The notes under the pieces: generated by a model
Told to the model about the DNA's origin: nothing
Databases searched by the model: none
What the model saw: the letters and a program-made list of their open reading frames with translations, nothing else
Program-made: the position numbers and the translations under genes
Shown: positions 22,027 to 35,199 of the stretch, in pieces
Numbering within the stretch: position 1 is the first letter of the stretch
Layout of the letters: every line of letters begins with the position of its first letter
Origin: Telopea speciosissima
Taxonomy: Eukaryota; Streptophyta; Magnoliopsida; Proteales; Proteaceae
Direction of reading: 5' to 3'
NCBI RefSeq assembly: GCF_018873765.1
Contig: NC_057923.1
Location: 24,089,913-24,153,912 of the forward strand
DNA: 64,000 nucleotides

Positions 22027-22581
22027 TTTGTAGCTACGACTTCACAAGCAGCACCTCCTTCTTCGGAGACTTGCAGCTTTGAGCTATGAGTGGCCAGCTT
22101 ACAGGGTTTTCTACTATAGTGCAATAGGGTTTCTCATCTGTGGATGGTAGGATGGGCATCATAGATCAGAGGTTGGACTTCTGTGATGCTCGCTTTCAAG
22201 TTGATTCGCATCCACCTCAGCCACCTCCCGATCCAGCTCAGGAGTAGCTATATTTTGATCTTACTAGAAGTTTAAGACTTTTCTTTCTATTTGTTTCTGT
22301 TTTTCAAGGTTGCTAGTTGTACTTTTCTTATTTTTCTCTTATTATGTATTTTGGAAAGTAGTACTTCCAATTTGTTTAGTTGTAATGGATCCAAACCCCT
22401 TTAATGTTATGAAGTTCAACTCTTTGAATATAATCAATTCCCTAATATATCCATCTACTTTCTTGTTGTTTATCTACTCAAAAATTTATTTATAATTGTT
22501 TGTTATCTCAAGAATTTTACTTCTCTAATCCTTGTTTCTTATTATCCTATTTTCATTGTTTGTGAGTTTAGAAAGCTTCTC

Positions 22582-22593
22582 GCTCTGATACCA
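22582..22593 (-). promoter_or_regulatory. primer-binding site of element C (tRNA-iMet type)
   Basis: The minus strand reads TGGTATCAGAGC five bases inside the LTR end. It shows that 22599-25684 is the 5' LTR of a minus-strand element. Confidence 0.88.
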
Positions 22594-22598
22594 AGCTC

Positions 22599-25500
22599 TG
22601 TCACACCCCAAACCACCCCCTAGGAAGATTGAGCAGGTGACTCGGATATCAAACCACATCCGCTACATCTCTAGGATCTAGAAGCTAACACCACTAATAA
22701 ACACACACAACATTCACAATAATAAATTATAGAATCAGAGTGCAACGAAAACTAAAGATTTATATAATAAAAAGCCACAGGCTACATTGTTCAAGTACAG
22801 CTCATAAGCCAACAGTTCTCTGGCTTACATTCATGATATTTTCTAAACTTTACATCAGAGTTATAAAGTAAACAAAAGATGCATCTATAAGTTTTACAAA
22901 AAGAAATGCCATCAGACTATCTATAAAAAGAATGCTGTAAGAAACATCAAAATAGAACAGCCCTCGATCAGATCTCAATTTCTAGCTCTACTCTATGCAC
23001 CCGCATCAAAGGGATCACCTCCGTCGGGGTCCAGACCAAGAAGGTCACAATCACCATCACCATTTAGGGAGATATCCACCTGCAAAATCTTCTAAAGAAA
23101 ATATTTCCCGAGGGATGAGCTCCACTAAGCCTAGCAAATAAATCATAAATCATGCATGAAGATGCAACACAACATCATAAATCTATATGCTTGGATTCAA
23201 TTTTATTACTCTAGTCCACCTACACAACTAAGTCACTAGGTTGATGCTACTTGTAATGACTCGGGCAACAACCTCTGCGGCTTTACTTTCTCACTTTGGT
23301 TGTGGCCTCAATCATTACAAATGGAACCCGCGCTGGGATTAGGAGCACCAACTCCCTCCCTTGGCAGAACCAGAGATAACCATGACAACCTATCTAAGAT
23401 TCTATAACTCCTCGACTTTCAGGAGGCCATGATTACCCAACACATGCACACCAGTTGGTAAGGGTTGTAGCATAAGAGTACGTTCAACCTAACCATATAA
23501 TCTATATGGTAAGTATGAGTTGAGTGGTGTCAACCGTATCCCATTCTACGGGCTACTACACTCCCCATTTCAAAGTATGAAGTTTACAGTGCTCCCGTAG
23601 CTCATACTACGGCTCACCATACCATTCATTTTCAAGCCAACTACGACATCTAGTCTAGCAGTTCAATATCATGCATTTCATTATAATGCAACATTTCAAT
23701 CATAACATAATCATTTTCATATTTATACCATTGATTTCATAATTTCAAAGCAATTTTAAAGAAAGAAAAAGCATTTAATTATCTTTACAGTGTTTAGCAG
23801 CATTACACTTACAAGAATGATTCATATCCACTCACCTTGGCTATGATCCACTTACTCGAAGGACTGTCGATCCTCAAAGGTACTCTGATACGCGTCGTCG
23901 GACAAGTCGTTATAGCCTAAGGTTAATTAAATAAAAAATAAACATTATTAGATATTTTAATGGCTATGGAGTCCAGGGGTACCCTTGGTTTAGGTTTTAA
24001 ACTATGCCAGACTAAACTCTGGAAGGACAACAGTAGTGGTCGATCCAATCACCAGTAGTGCTAACAACGGTAAAACTGAAAAAGGATTTATGGAATTGAT
24101 CATGGCTTCACACCATAGGATCTTTTAGGTGATCTTCTAAGTATTCCTCAAAGTTTGGTCAAGTTTTTAATCAAGGATCAGTACTGGTTGATCTAATCAA
24201 CCCGAGTGAATCAACCTGTTACCTAAAGGTAGCAACAGGGCATGGTTTCGTATTTGGTTTACATAAATGGCCTCCTATATGATGTTTCAGGCCATGGGGT
24301 TGATCAAGTTCAGATCTGGTTCAACTTTCTGGTAGTGGTCAATTGGTATTGGTCCACCCAATCGGCAATTGATTGTACAGCTCGAGAAATTTAAAAGTTT
24401 TCACTATATAGGCTTCGTTCTACTGATCTATGGCTAATAAGGATAATCAGGGAGCGCAGGTAGGTTACTTCTATGGCAAACATCATACTTCAAAGAAAAA
24501 ATAAAACCTGCATGGGGGATTTTGGGATCTATGGCCCACATGGCTGACATGTATGGGGTTAACCACATGAATCTGCAGAAATTAGTTAGATAGGAGTTTG
24601 ATTAACTCAAAAATAGTACTGTTATGTACATGTGGTCATGGAATTGTTATGCAATCAAGGAAAGGCATGTCCAACTCCATAAAACACATTCTAAGCTTAC
24701 TATGAGCATGAGGATCGATCATCAAACGCTGGAAATAATAGTTACAGAATTTCAATACCATGAGGAAGATAGATGAGAGGTCACAGAGGATAGATTCGTA
24801 CATACATGGATGAATTCTTGTTCCTAAGCTAGTAATCCATGAGAATTTCACTAGTAGGCATAATGGATCATGGTTGTATAACAAGAGTTAGTGGTTGATC
24901 ATGCTTAGAGCTTAAGATTAGTATAGAAAGTAAGAAGAACTAACTAAGAGTAGAATTACCTTAAGGATTCACAAGCACAAAAGGAAGATTCAAGCTCCTC
25001 CTCTCCTTCTCTTCTCTTTCTCTCCTTCCTTCTCTTCTCTTTCTCTTCTTCTTTCTCTCAACGAAATGAACAGGAGTGTAAATAGAGTCGTAGGGTGGAT
25101 TATATAGGGGTTAGCTTAAGGCCCATTTGGCTAGGGACCACCTTAGCTAAAAACACATTCTATAGTCTATTCTAAATGTACATAGACTCATAGGTGAGTC
25201 CCACATGGTCACATTGTCGGGGCAATATTTCCACTGGGCAATTTAGGTACAGGGAGATGATTCGGGGTGTGAGACACTGGACCCCACACCAGGAGTGGAA
25301 TTTACACATGACAGCAGCACTGGTCGATTGGATCGACCGATCCAATCGAGCAGTAGGAATGGACCAGTAGGTGGATTCCTGTTGTTTTTGCATTTAAACA
25401 CAATAGAGGCTTATGCCATTGTTTAGGCACTTGCCAAACATGATTATCAAGCTAATAACAGTGTTCAAACATTTAGAATCCTAATTCAATTAAGGTGAAG

Positions 25501-25684
25501 AATTTACCTTAGGATGTACATCAATTGATGCACAGAACAACTACATGGGGTGGTGTTCGCCTTCGGATTAGTAAGTATGATGTTATCACCGGACTTCCTT
25601 CTTCTTGCATGATTTTCTAGTGGGCATGACCTTGGATTCTCTAGGTTTCAGACCTATATTCAGAGTTAGGGTACAGATATAACA
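22599..25684 (-). repeat. 5' LTR of element C (3.1 kb)
   Basis: On the plus strand it starts TGTCACACCCC beside the primer site and ends GATATAACA. The last 2.2 kb match 5785-8089. It includes a near-perfect palindrome (arms 25325-25335 and 25338-25348, CGATTGGATCG / CGATCCAATCG) and a pyrimidine-rich tract near 25000-25060. The right flank is CCTAC; its partner is outside the window. Confidence 0.85.
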
Positions 25685-26230
25685 CCTACACCCTCTCACA
25701 TTCTTACCATGTGGGCCCCTTCCTATACTCTCTCACATATCTAACCATGTGGGTCCCTTGTTGAAGAAACCGTTTCTTACACCGTGATTGGTGTGGTGTA
25801 GGAGATTCCCTTCACACAAGCATCGTGGGAAATTCTTTCCCTTATGTAATTTCACAGAAGTATTAGATTAAACTTGAACCATTGAACTATGGGTCCTAAT
25901 ACTCTTATTAAATAAGACACGTCAAGTTATAAGAGAAAGAAGAAGGGAGACTTGTGAGAGGGAGATAGGGGCAGCAATGCTTTTTAATCAAAAAACCTAC
26001 CCTGACATGGTTGGCCACTGCACGCGAAGGCCAGTAATAGCCGGTCTGGACCACAGTCATAGGACATAGGCAATAAAAGTCATTGTTCTCGTAAATTATG
26101 GTGGTTTTCATCGGTGAGTGAACACCATAAGAGACTAAACAATCAGAAGATTCAGAACATGTTAGTTATTACTTGAGCTGATTGAAGCGGCTTATCTTGC
26201 AACCTAAACTTCGTATTATTCTTCTAGACA
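25685..26230. other. unassigned spacer between elements C and K
   Basis: No gene seen. It contains a short hairpin (ACACCGTGATTGGTGT) near 25789 and two similar ACCATGTGGG segments. Confidence 0.4.
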
Positions 26231-27528
26231 ATAAATATCAAATATATAAATGAAACAACAAACATACAGTATCACAATGACTATCTTCTTGTTTCTTCCA
26301 AAGCAGCTAACAGTAACACAAGTGGAGTCGTAAAGAGAGTACTTTCCTTAAGGTGTTGAACGCCCCCTATTTGTGAAGATCCGGGTTGACCTTAGCATCG
26401 TACCTCCAATATAAAACACTTCAATCACTATTGGTAACACCTAAAAGTGATTACAATACGGAGTATTCGAAGGTATTTACTCATCAATTAGGAAGAAAGA
26501 AGAAGAAGAAACCAAGTAGAATGCAGAGAACACACTGTTTAAAGAGAGAGAACTGAGAAAGCACTTACACGAATTTTATATTTGAAGTCCATTGGGCCTT
26601 TTGTATTTATAGGCCCACTCATACTTGCATGTATGGTTGTGTCTTTACACACCAGTACATGTACAGACATATACACTCGATATACAGAGCCTTTTACGAA
26701 TAGGTACATATATATACCATGTCCCTATGTATGGGTACATGTAGATACATGTGCCTCTATATACGTATGTATAAGGGTGTGCATGCAAAAGAATGTATGT
26801 ACAATATACACACATACGGATAAGGATGCATGTATGTGGGTGCATGAATTTTACCAAAAAAGAATACATCATATGAACCCACACCCACACCCGTACCCAA
26901 CCCAACCTTGACCTTGATTATGGCCACATCCTGGCCCAGCCCGGCTCAGCTCGGCTCGGCGTGCGAGTGCGTGGAAAGCACCCCGAACCCCAACCTCACA
27001 CATGGGATAAGGGAGACTTCCCTTGGAACCCTATGCCCCTTGTAAGCTACATGAGCTCATATTAGCTCACCATTCTACTTATTCCTAACCAATGTGGGAC
27101 TAAATATGAAGAGATTCTTATGCCTTTCCAAGTTTCCTTACAAGTTTACACAAGAGGTCCATGGTTCAAGTCACCACACACACACACACACAAGTGTTTC
27201 CAAGCAAACAAAGTTTGTTTAGACATAGTAGGACACATGTTGGAGGTGTCTTTTGGTCTTAAACCTACACTAGGTCTGATGAACTACGCTACAGAGTATG
27301 GGTGAAGTCAGACTTCTTGAACCTTTCCTATTTTGTGTAGCTGGCTAGCTTACCATCCCTATCTTACCAGTCGACGTTCGTACCTCGTCTTAAATATAAC
27401 ATTAGATATTATACAGCCTTGTCGCTATCTTGGTCTCATGAATGTTAAAAGAGTTCACCTTTTAAAAACTCTTATCGGCAGGCGGTCACGCCTCCTACAT
27501 TCATTTAGGTTAGCCAATGTGCAACACA
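26231..27528 (-). repeat. 3' LTR of copia element K
   Basis: Positions 26231-27215 match 31991-32966. A further 310 bp up to about 27528 has no partner on the right, which suggests that the other LTR is truncated. The inner border is set by the G-run tract at 27538-27542 (minus strand) and a possible TGTGTTGCAC start. Contains a (CA)8 run near 27176. Confidence 0.65.
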
Positions 27529-27548
27529 ATTAACGCACCCCCACATTT
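27529..27548 (-). promoter_or_regulatory. polypurine-like tract of element K
   Basis: The minus strand reads AATGTGGGGGTGCG just before the proposed LTR start. This is the usual position for the copia plus-strand primer. The match is modest. Confidence 0.45.
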
Positions 27549-27737
27549 CATAGGATTCAGCTCATTAAGAGTACAGAACTCCACCTCTTTTCATTGTGGT
27601 GGTACTACTTTACTATCTAACCAGAATGAGCAAATATATAGTAGTACTAAACAAGTCTCCTAGTGACTTTGTTTGTACCCTTGGAACCTAATTCAGGATT
27701 ATTCCTCTTCACAAAGATTGGGTGTCCATCACATGGC

Positions 27738-28331
27738 CTATGACACAGGCCTTAAGCTCATTCCTTTAGATGATTCATTAAGAAGTATTGTAGTCAATGA
27801 TTTTGTGAATCCATCCGCTAGATTCCTCTCGGATTTCACATAGTCGATAACCATCGTCCCTGCACTTATATATTGCCTAACAAAATTATGAGGTAGACGA
27901 ATATGTCTCATTTTTCCATTGTATATCCTATTCTTTGTTTTTTCTATAGCTTCCATACTATCACAGTGAAGTGAGATAGAAGGCACCGGTTTCGGCCACA
28001 ATAGAATATCCGTCACAACATTCCTGAGCCATTCGGCTTCAGTTCCTGTCTTTTCTAAAGTTATAAATTCAGCTTCTATGGTGGAACCTATACTACATGA
28101 CTATTTTACAGATTTTCAAGAAATTGCTCCACTAACTAGCGTGAATACATACCCGCTAATTGCTAAGGATTCATTCGTATCCGAGATCCAATTAGCATCA
28201 CAATAACCTTCTAGTACAGCTGGTATTTTGCTATAATGAAAATCATAATTCATTGTACCTTTTAGGTACCTCATCAACCTGTTAATAGCATGCCAATGCT
28301 TTTCGCCAGGGTTATGAGTGAATTGACTCAA
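27738..28331 (-). pseudogene. copia RNase H of element K
   Basis: The block 28331-28116 carries [20 protein letters not shown] and the first catalytic Asp in GYCDANW. After stops, 28016-27738 gives LHCDSMEAIEKTKN, RHIRLPHNFVRQ and KSERNLADGFTKSL, the standard copia C-terminus. The segment between the two blocks is out of frame. It would degrade RNA in the RNA-DNA hybrid. Confidence 0.8.
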
Positions 28332-28368
28332 TCAATGGCTAAAGCAATATTCGGCCTTGTGCTATTCA

Positions 28369-29235
28369 TCAAATACGAAACGAAACTAATAATCTGAGAA
28401 TATCTCTTTTGATTAACTGGTTCACCCAAATTCTTTCGTAAATGGCATCCCTGATCAAAAGTATCTTTATAGTATTTGAATCAAAATAACCATATTTTTT
28501 GAGCATGTTTTCAACATAGTAAGCCTGAGATAAGATAATTTTTTTCTCCTTTCTGATGATTTTGACTCCTAGAATCATATCAGCTTCATCCATGTCTTTT
28601 GTGTTAAAGTTAGACATCAAAAGACTTTTGGTTTATTTCACTATATCCAAATTAGTTTTCATAATCAACATCTCATCGACATAAACTAATATAAACACAC
28701 CGTTTCCTTGATGAAATTTACTATACAAACACCTCTCGACATCGTTGACAAAAAATCCATTTGATAATATTACAACATCAAGTTTCTTATGCCATTGTTT
28801 TGGTGCTTGTTTTAGTCCATATAAAGACTTCATAAATTTGCACACCTTTTGTTCTTGTCCAGGTACACTACAACCTTTCGGTTGTTTGATATAAATCTCT
28901 TCCTCTAAGTCACAATTTAAAAATGCTATCTTGACATCCACTTGGTATATCACTAAATTGTATATAGATACTATGGCTATCATAACTCTTATAGTAGTAA
29001 TTCTGGTTACAGGAGCAAAAATATCAAAATAGTTAATATTTTTATTTTGTCTAAAGCCTTTGACTACTACTAGTCTTGCTTTAAACTTGCCAAGTGATCT
29101 ATCTGCTTTCAATTTTGTACGAAATATCCACTTAATATCTAATACCTTAAATCCTTGTGGTAAGTTAACAAGTTCCCAAGTATGATTGGATATGATTGAA
29201 TCTAACTGACTTTTTATTGCTTCCTTCCAGAACAC
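28369..29235 (-). pseudogene. copia reverse transcriptase of element K
   Basis: Reads FWKEAIKSQLDSIISNHTW, ARLVVVKGFRQ, IYQVDVKIAFLNCDLEEEIY and SLYGLKQAPKQWHKKLD. The catalytic box at 28672-28683 is YVDE instead of YVDD, so one catalytic Asp is replaced by Glu. A stop and frame change at about 28625 lead to the second block (28620-28369, DEADMILGVKI). The N-terminal linker towards integrase (29236-29678) is degenerate. Confidence 0.88.
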
Positions 29236-29678
29236 AGCATCCTGAGATGTTACTGCTTCTCTATAGGTAACAGGATCCTTATTTGTAAGATAGACAAACC
29301 AATGGGGTTACTAGATAAACTATCCAATCATGTTAATAATAATTAGATTTCATTATTCTTTTACTTCTTCTCAGTTGACTTGTATCCTCATCACTTAACA
29401 CATGATTATCATCATATGCATGATCATCCACAACTTCATTTGACACTTCTTTTCCTAAGATCAAATCACCACTATCATCCTTATTAGCCAACAAACTTGA
29501 CTTATATAGAAAGATATTTTTAAAAAATTCAGCATCTATGGACTCAACAATATTTTATTCTTCACATATCCCTTCTATGGTTTTTAGTACCATAAACCAG
29601 TATGTATTACTGTGCATCGCATATCTTATAAATACGCTATCAAAAGTTTTAGACCCTAGTTTTTTTTTTTCTTTTCTT

Positions 29679-30785
29679 TTATTCAGGTATTGCTACCTTA
29701 GCCAAACAGTCCCAAGCTCTTAGGTGTTTAATACTTGATTTCCGATTGTGCCATAACTCGAAAGGTGACATACCCATGTTTTTGTGGGGTACTCTATTGA
29801 GTATATAACAAGCCATTAAAATAGCTTTCCCCCACATTTCACGAGGTAATCCCAAACTTACTAATAATGAATTCATCATTTCTTTTAAAGTCTAATTTTT
29901 CCTTTCGACTATGCCATTCGATTTTGGTTGATAAGGAGCAGTAGTTTCGTGTATGATGCCATTACTTTCAAGAAAATAAGAGAGATTAAAATACTCTGAA
30001 CCTCTGTCAGTTGTAAGTTTTCTAATTCTTTTCCTAAGTTGATTTTCAACTTCCGCCTTGTATGAAATAAATGCATTACACACTTCATCCTTTAAAGCAA
30101 GCAAATAAATCATAGTATACCTTAAATAGTCATCAATAAACATTACCATGTACTTCTTACCACCTCTTGATTCTAGTGACTTAAAATCACATAAATCACT
30201 ATGAACAAGATCAATAAGATTACTTTGTCTTGTCACAGAATTATGTGGCCTTTTAGTAAACTTGACCTCCACACATACAAGATATTTGTCCAAAGATGGT
30301 TTAATGTTTCCATCAATTAAACCTAACTTCCAAATCTTGTTAATGTAACCAATACTACAATGTCCTAATCTAGCATGCCACATATCATAAGAACCAACAA
30401 AGTAAACAGAACTAAATATTTCATTCATTGCATTAGAAATACTTAATACAAAGAGTCCATCATTTACGTAACTCTTTCCTACGAATACATCATTCCTAAC
30501 CAGTATCATATTGTCAGACTCAAAAGACAATTTAAATCCAGCCTTGTTCAAGAGTGGCCCTAACACCAAGTTCCTCCTTATTTCAGGAATATGAAGAACA
30601 TTATCCAAGATTAATGTCTTTCCCAAGGTCAATTTCAAAGTGACTTGTTCCTTGGCGACAACAATCGAAATATTAGAATTTTTCATAAATACCCTGTCAC
30701 CTGAAATGATTGGAGAATATTTGGAAAACATACTTCGATCCCCATTGATATGTCGAGTATCACCAGTATCTATAACCCAATGTTT
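29679..30785 (-). pseudogene. copia protease and integrase of element K
   Basis: The protease begins with WVIDTGDTRHI (usual DSGATxHI) near 30785. The integrase zinc finger MWHARLGH...CVEVKFTK has lost its first Cys (YLVCVE). The core keeps Asp in HSDLCDF, Asp in FIDDYLRY and Glu in NGIVERKN. A stop after ERKN (about 29890) separates it from the block 29879-29679 (LPREMWGKAILMACYILNRVPHKN cut to pieces by a further stop). Protein frame otherwise open for about 300 codons. Confidence 0.87.
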
Positions 30786-30819
30786 GGGTTTATCAATCAT
30801 ATTCACTTCGATTACCATA

Positions 30820-31783
30820 GCAATGAAAATATTGCTTTCAATAAGATTAACTTTCTTCTCATTCTTTTTCTTATTTTGGCAATCTTTTTTGAAATGACCT
30901 GGCTTGCCACAGATGAAGCAATTACCCTTTTTCTTCTTAAAGCACTTGTCCTTCTTAGTTTGAAGACTCTTCTTGAATGGTGATTACTTCCCGGTTTCAA
31001 CAAGGTTTGCTTTGAGTTTAGTCAACCCATTTATCTTGTCAACTTTATCCTTTGCTCTATTTCTTTCCTCAATTTTAATTCGCACCACAACTTGCTCAAA
31101 GGTCCATTCCTTCCTCTTATGCTTCATAGTCACTTTGAATGCATTCCAAGAGGAAGGTAATTTTTCAATTAAGGAACTGGAAACAAAAACATCTGGCAAA
31201 ATTATATTCTCTTTAGCCAATCTTCCAATAAGTACTTGGAACCTGTCAATTTGAAGAGACATTTGTTCTTCATCATTCATCTCAAAGTTAAGAAAATTTA
31301 CCACCACTATTTGCTGCTACCCGCATCTTTAAAAGTATACTTCTTGGTAAGCACTTCCCAGATCATATACGCAATCTCAAGTGAACTATAAACATTATAC
31401 AATTCAATTGAGAGTGCATTCAAAGTACGATTTTTGCACTGGAAGTCTGCTTCTATCCATGAGAATCTTTTTGCCTCAAGTGCAAAATCATCACTTTGGT
31501 TCGGCTTGGGTTCTGTTAAGGCAAATGCCACCCCAATTTGTGCCAAAGTGAACAACATCATTTGTTTACAATGTTTGAAATTTTGACCATTAAACTGGTC
31601 AATTTTATCAAACTCTAAAACTATTCTCATTTTCTCCATCGATGACTGAAGAGTGCTCATCGAGGGCACAACATTAGTCGGATGAGAAAACATAGTAGGC
31701 AATGAAGGATTGGCAGCAACGTAAGGGTCTGCTCCATTGTTAGGATTGGCATTAAGTGCATCTAAATTAGAATCAGTAGCCAT
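30820..31783 (-). pseudogene. copia gag of element K
   Basis: Starts at 31783 with MATDSNLDALNANPNNG. The gag core includes IDQFNGQNFKHCKQMM (usual FDGxNFxxWK pattern), NALSIELYNVYSSLE and, after a frame change near 31307, SLIEKLPSSWNAFK. An intact zinc knuckle lies at 30889-30920 (CFICGKPGHFKKDC, CX2CX4HX4C). It would coat and package element RNA. Confidence 0.85.
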
Positions 31784-31869
31784 GTCTTATACCTAGTTCA
31801 ACACCTTAAGATTATTAGAAACAAGATTCTAGGCAATCGGTATAAGACTTGACAGAATCTGTTAACCAC

Positions 31870-31975
<106 letters not shown>

Positions 31976-31990
31976 AAAGTAAGACTGAAT

Positions 31991-32966
31991 GAAATATCAA
32001 ATAAATAAATGAAACAACAAACTTACAGTATCACGATGATTGTCTTCTTGTTTCTTCCAAAGCAACAAACAACAACGCAAGTGGAGTCGTACAGAGAGTA
32101 CTTTCCTTAAGGTGTTGAATGTCCGCCCCCTATTTGTGCAGATCCGAGTTGACCCTTAGCATTCTACCTCTAAGATAAAACCACTTCAATTACTATTGGC
32201 AGCACCCAAAAGTGATTATGATACACAGTATCCGAAGGTATTTACTCAGCAATCAGGAAGAAAGAAGAAGAAAATAAATAGAATGTAGATAGCACACTAT
32301 TTAAAGAGAGAGAAAGAGAAAGCACTTGCACAAATTGTGTGTTTGAAGCCCATTAGGCCTTCTGTATTTATAGGCCCACTCATACTTGTACGTATGGTTG
32401 TGTCTTGACACACCTGTACATGTACAAACATGTACACTCCATATATAGAGCCTTTTACAAATAGGTACATGTATATACCATGTCCCTACGTATGGGTACA
32501 TGTAGATACATGTGCCTATATGTACATACGAATAAGGGTGTGCATGTAAGAGAATGTATGTACAATACACACACATACGGAAAAGGTTGCATGTATGTGG
32601 GTGCATGTATTTTACTAAAAAGAATACATTATATGAACCCACACCAACACCCGTACCCGACCCGATCTCGACCTCGACTATGGCCTCGGCCTGGCCTGAC
32701 CCAGCTTAGCTCGGCTCGACACGCATGTGTGAAAAGCATCCCAGACCCCAACCTCACACATGGGACAAGGGAGACTTCCCTTGGAACCCTATGCCCCTTG
32801 TAAGCTACATGAGCTCATATTAGCTCACCATTCCACTTGTCCCTAACCAATGTGGGACTAAACTTGAAGAGGTTCTTATGCCTTTCCAAGTTTCCATACA
32901 AGTATACACAAGAGGTCCATGCTTCAAGTCACCACACACACACACACACAAGTGTTTCCAAACAAA
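31991..32966 (-). repeat. 5' LTR of copia element K, truncated
   Basis: Matches 26231-27215 and stops at AACAAACAAAGT, where both copies share a short run before diverging. About 310 bp of the outer end are missing. Contains the same TACATGTA-rich stretch and (CA)n run as its partner. Confidence 0.7.
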
Positions 32967-34975
32967 CAAAGTGGAGGGAAAGGGTTTTTTATATTTGAAA
33001 CCTCAACAATTCAAAAAGGACATTTCAAAAAGGAATCTTTTGAAAAAAATTTTTGAAAACACAATCCAATATAAAGTTAGGTGGGTTTCCAATTATAGTT
33101 TCCAAATTCAACAGTAGAATTAGAACCCATGCTCTTGTAAGAAGAAGCAACACCCTAAGTAAGCAGTATTACTAAATGCAACCAAAATAGTTATAAATAA
33201 AGTAGGTCCATTATCAAGTAAATGCACATTAAAAGAGACGTTAACCCACAAGACAATCTAATTGGATAGAGCAATAGCTACAATATGTTCTTCTAGTATG
33301 ATTCAATCTGTCGGTCATATTACAACACAAACAAGCTTGCCTAACTTCTATAATCAGTACAGGTTAGGGGTGTAAGTCTGGTCCTATCAGCTTAAACCTA
33401 CCTTGGGCCACCCTGAGCCCGAACAGGGACTGGCCTGGATTTTTCAACCCTGAGGGTGGGTTAGGGTTCGATTATTCAAGCTTGAGGTTAGGATTGGGAT
33501 GGGCTAGGGTTGAGACCTCGGGCTGAGCCCAACCCCACCTTGCCCGACCCTGATTTTAACACTAACTTTATAATATGGTTTTACCACTTTAGTCTTTAGT
33601 CTTTAGGTTTCTGTGTTTTTTTTTTTTTTTTGGTAGAAAGACATTTAGGGTTTTCATTACTTCCCTTCATTCGACATTTAGGGTTTGCAATTTGGACTTT
33701 GTCGCTTACTCTCCCAAGTCCCAGTCGAGTAGCCGATGAACTACTTGTATTATCTACAACACCAACACCTCTATGTTTCCATGAGGGAAAGCCTTTCCTG
33801 TTCATCATCAACCCTATGCCTACTTCCTTTCCCAATCTCGGGTTTTGGCTTCTACAACTCCTCTCCCAATCTCGTCTTCAACTCAAGAGCATGGAGCAGT
33901 GGCTGTGGAGCACTTCTGAGTTTCCCTAAGGTAAACCATAATTGTATTATCTATATATATTATATAGTCACGATGAATGCTTTGCCGATTAGGATTGCTT
34001 TGCAAGTTTCTGGTGGTGCTTTCCTCTGTTCTTCCCTTTTCTTTTCTTATGGTGCTTCTATTGCAGAAGATATGATGGGAAGCTACTAATCAATGTGGTG
34101 CTTCTGTTTTGTATCTCTTTTAGTTTTTCCCCTATGCATGCAGAGGAGATTTGTTTATGGAACTGTAGATTATGAATTATGATGGTTTATATGGGGAGTG
34201 GGTAGTGTTTGAGGGATTTCATATTTTTTTAAATGATTTGTACTTCTCTTCTTATTATTCTAGTATGCTTTTGAAGTTCAATGCTACAGCTCAAGCAATT
34301 AGATAAGATTTGGAACGTTTGGACTTTTTTTTTTGGTGAACGAACGCTTGGACTTCTTGCTTGGTGGTTATGCACTTGCAATGAAAATGTTTCAGCCTTG
34401 ACATTCTCAATAATATTATGCTTCCCAAATTTCTGACTTTTCCTTTAATGACTTTGTCATGGTTGCTAAATCATTCTTATCATCTTAAGATTTATTGGAA
34501 TCATTCTTGACTTCTTTTTGTCACTCAAGAAGTATTCACCACTTTCCAGGTGAAGATCAATCTTACTGGTTTGTTAAGGAGGGAGGAGGAAAGGGCATAT
34601 GCTGAATGGTTGGGGGCATTTTTGGATTTGAAAATATCAATTTTCGAAGGAGGTGAAAATTGGAGAAATGTAGAGCATCAAATCATCTAATGTCATTGGA
34701 ACTAGGTCAATTGGAGTTCGGTGAGGGAGTTATGGAAGTTTGAGTGGACATAGGTCTATAGTTTTTAAGGCCAAGTGGTCGACCAGATTCCAGAAGGGAT
34801 AGACCGATATGTGCAGGCCCAATTTTAGAGAGCAACCGGCATCAACCAGATTCCCAAGAGGTCGACCGGTTCATCTATCTGGACGAAGTAGCGGTTGACT
34901 GGATCATCCATATGGATGAAGTAGCGATCGATTGGTATGCCACCAGATGTCCAAACTTGTTGTGTATGCCTTAAA
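32967..34975. other. unassigned region
   Basis: No gene is supported. 33365 starts GGGGTGTAAGTCTGG followed by Gly/Pro-codon-like GGGCTGAGCCC repeats to 33555, which resembles decayed hAT-type ends, but no paired terminus is seen. 33600-34090 holds short open frames after a T-run and could be a fragment of an unknown gene. 34770-34975 has several GTCGACC-centred short palindromes. Confidence 0.35.
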
Positions 34976-35194
34976 TGGTCGACCAAATTATCATGGCGGT
35001 CAATCAGATGGCCGTTAAGTCAGACTCCTGGCTAAAGTTTTGAAAGTGCTTTTAAGGTCCTATTTGCATAACACATAAGAGAAAAAATCTTTGCATAAAC
35101 ATTGAAGCTTGTTGTAGATTTTCTTTATAGTATCACAACCAACAATTTTCAGTTGGTAGGGTGTAGCCATTCTTCATTGACAACCAAACATCAT

Positions 35195-35199
35195 AACCT
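35195..35199 (+). repeat. target-site duplication of element D, left
   Basis: AACCT, identical to 51201-51205 on the far side of the element. Confidence 0.9.

Larger units (their letters stand above)
5785..25684 (-). mobile_element. Ty3/gypsy chromovirus-like element C (nested host)
   Basis: On the minus strand from right to left: 5' LTR 25684-22599, primer site 22593-22582, long leader, gag from 19270, protease and RT 17720-16404, RNase H 10112-9431, integrase and its C-terminal tail 9430-8110, polypurine tract, and 3' LTR from 8089, cut at 5785 by element A. Pol is split by a solo LTR at 10113-16398, and the flanking codons join in frame (ARLST / PMPRLTKK). The LTR copies look about 90% identical by eye, so the element is old. 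Stops and frameshifts are spread through gag and pol. Its outer left end is beyond the window. Confidence 0.85.

Noticed and set aside
26582..26911. Open frames on both strands
   Set aside because: They overlap each other within the copia LTR and consist of TACATGTA-like repeats; they recur at 32301-32803.
33365..33560. hAT transposon terminus
   Set aside because: Only one resembling end; no inverted partner or 8-bp duplication found, so kept only as a remark.
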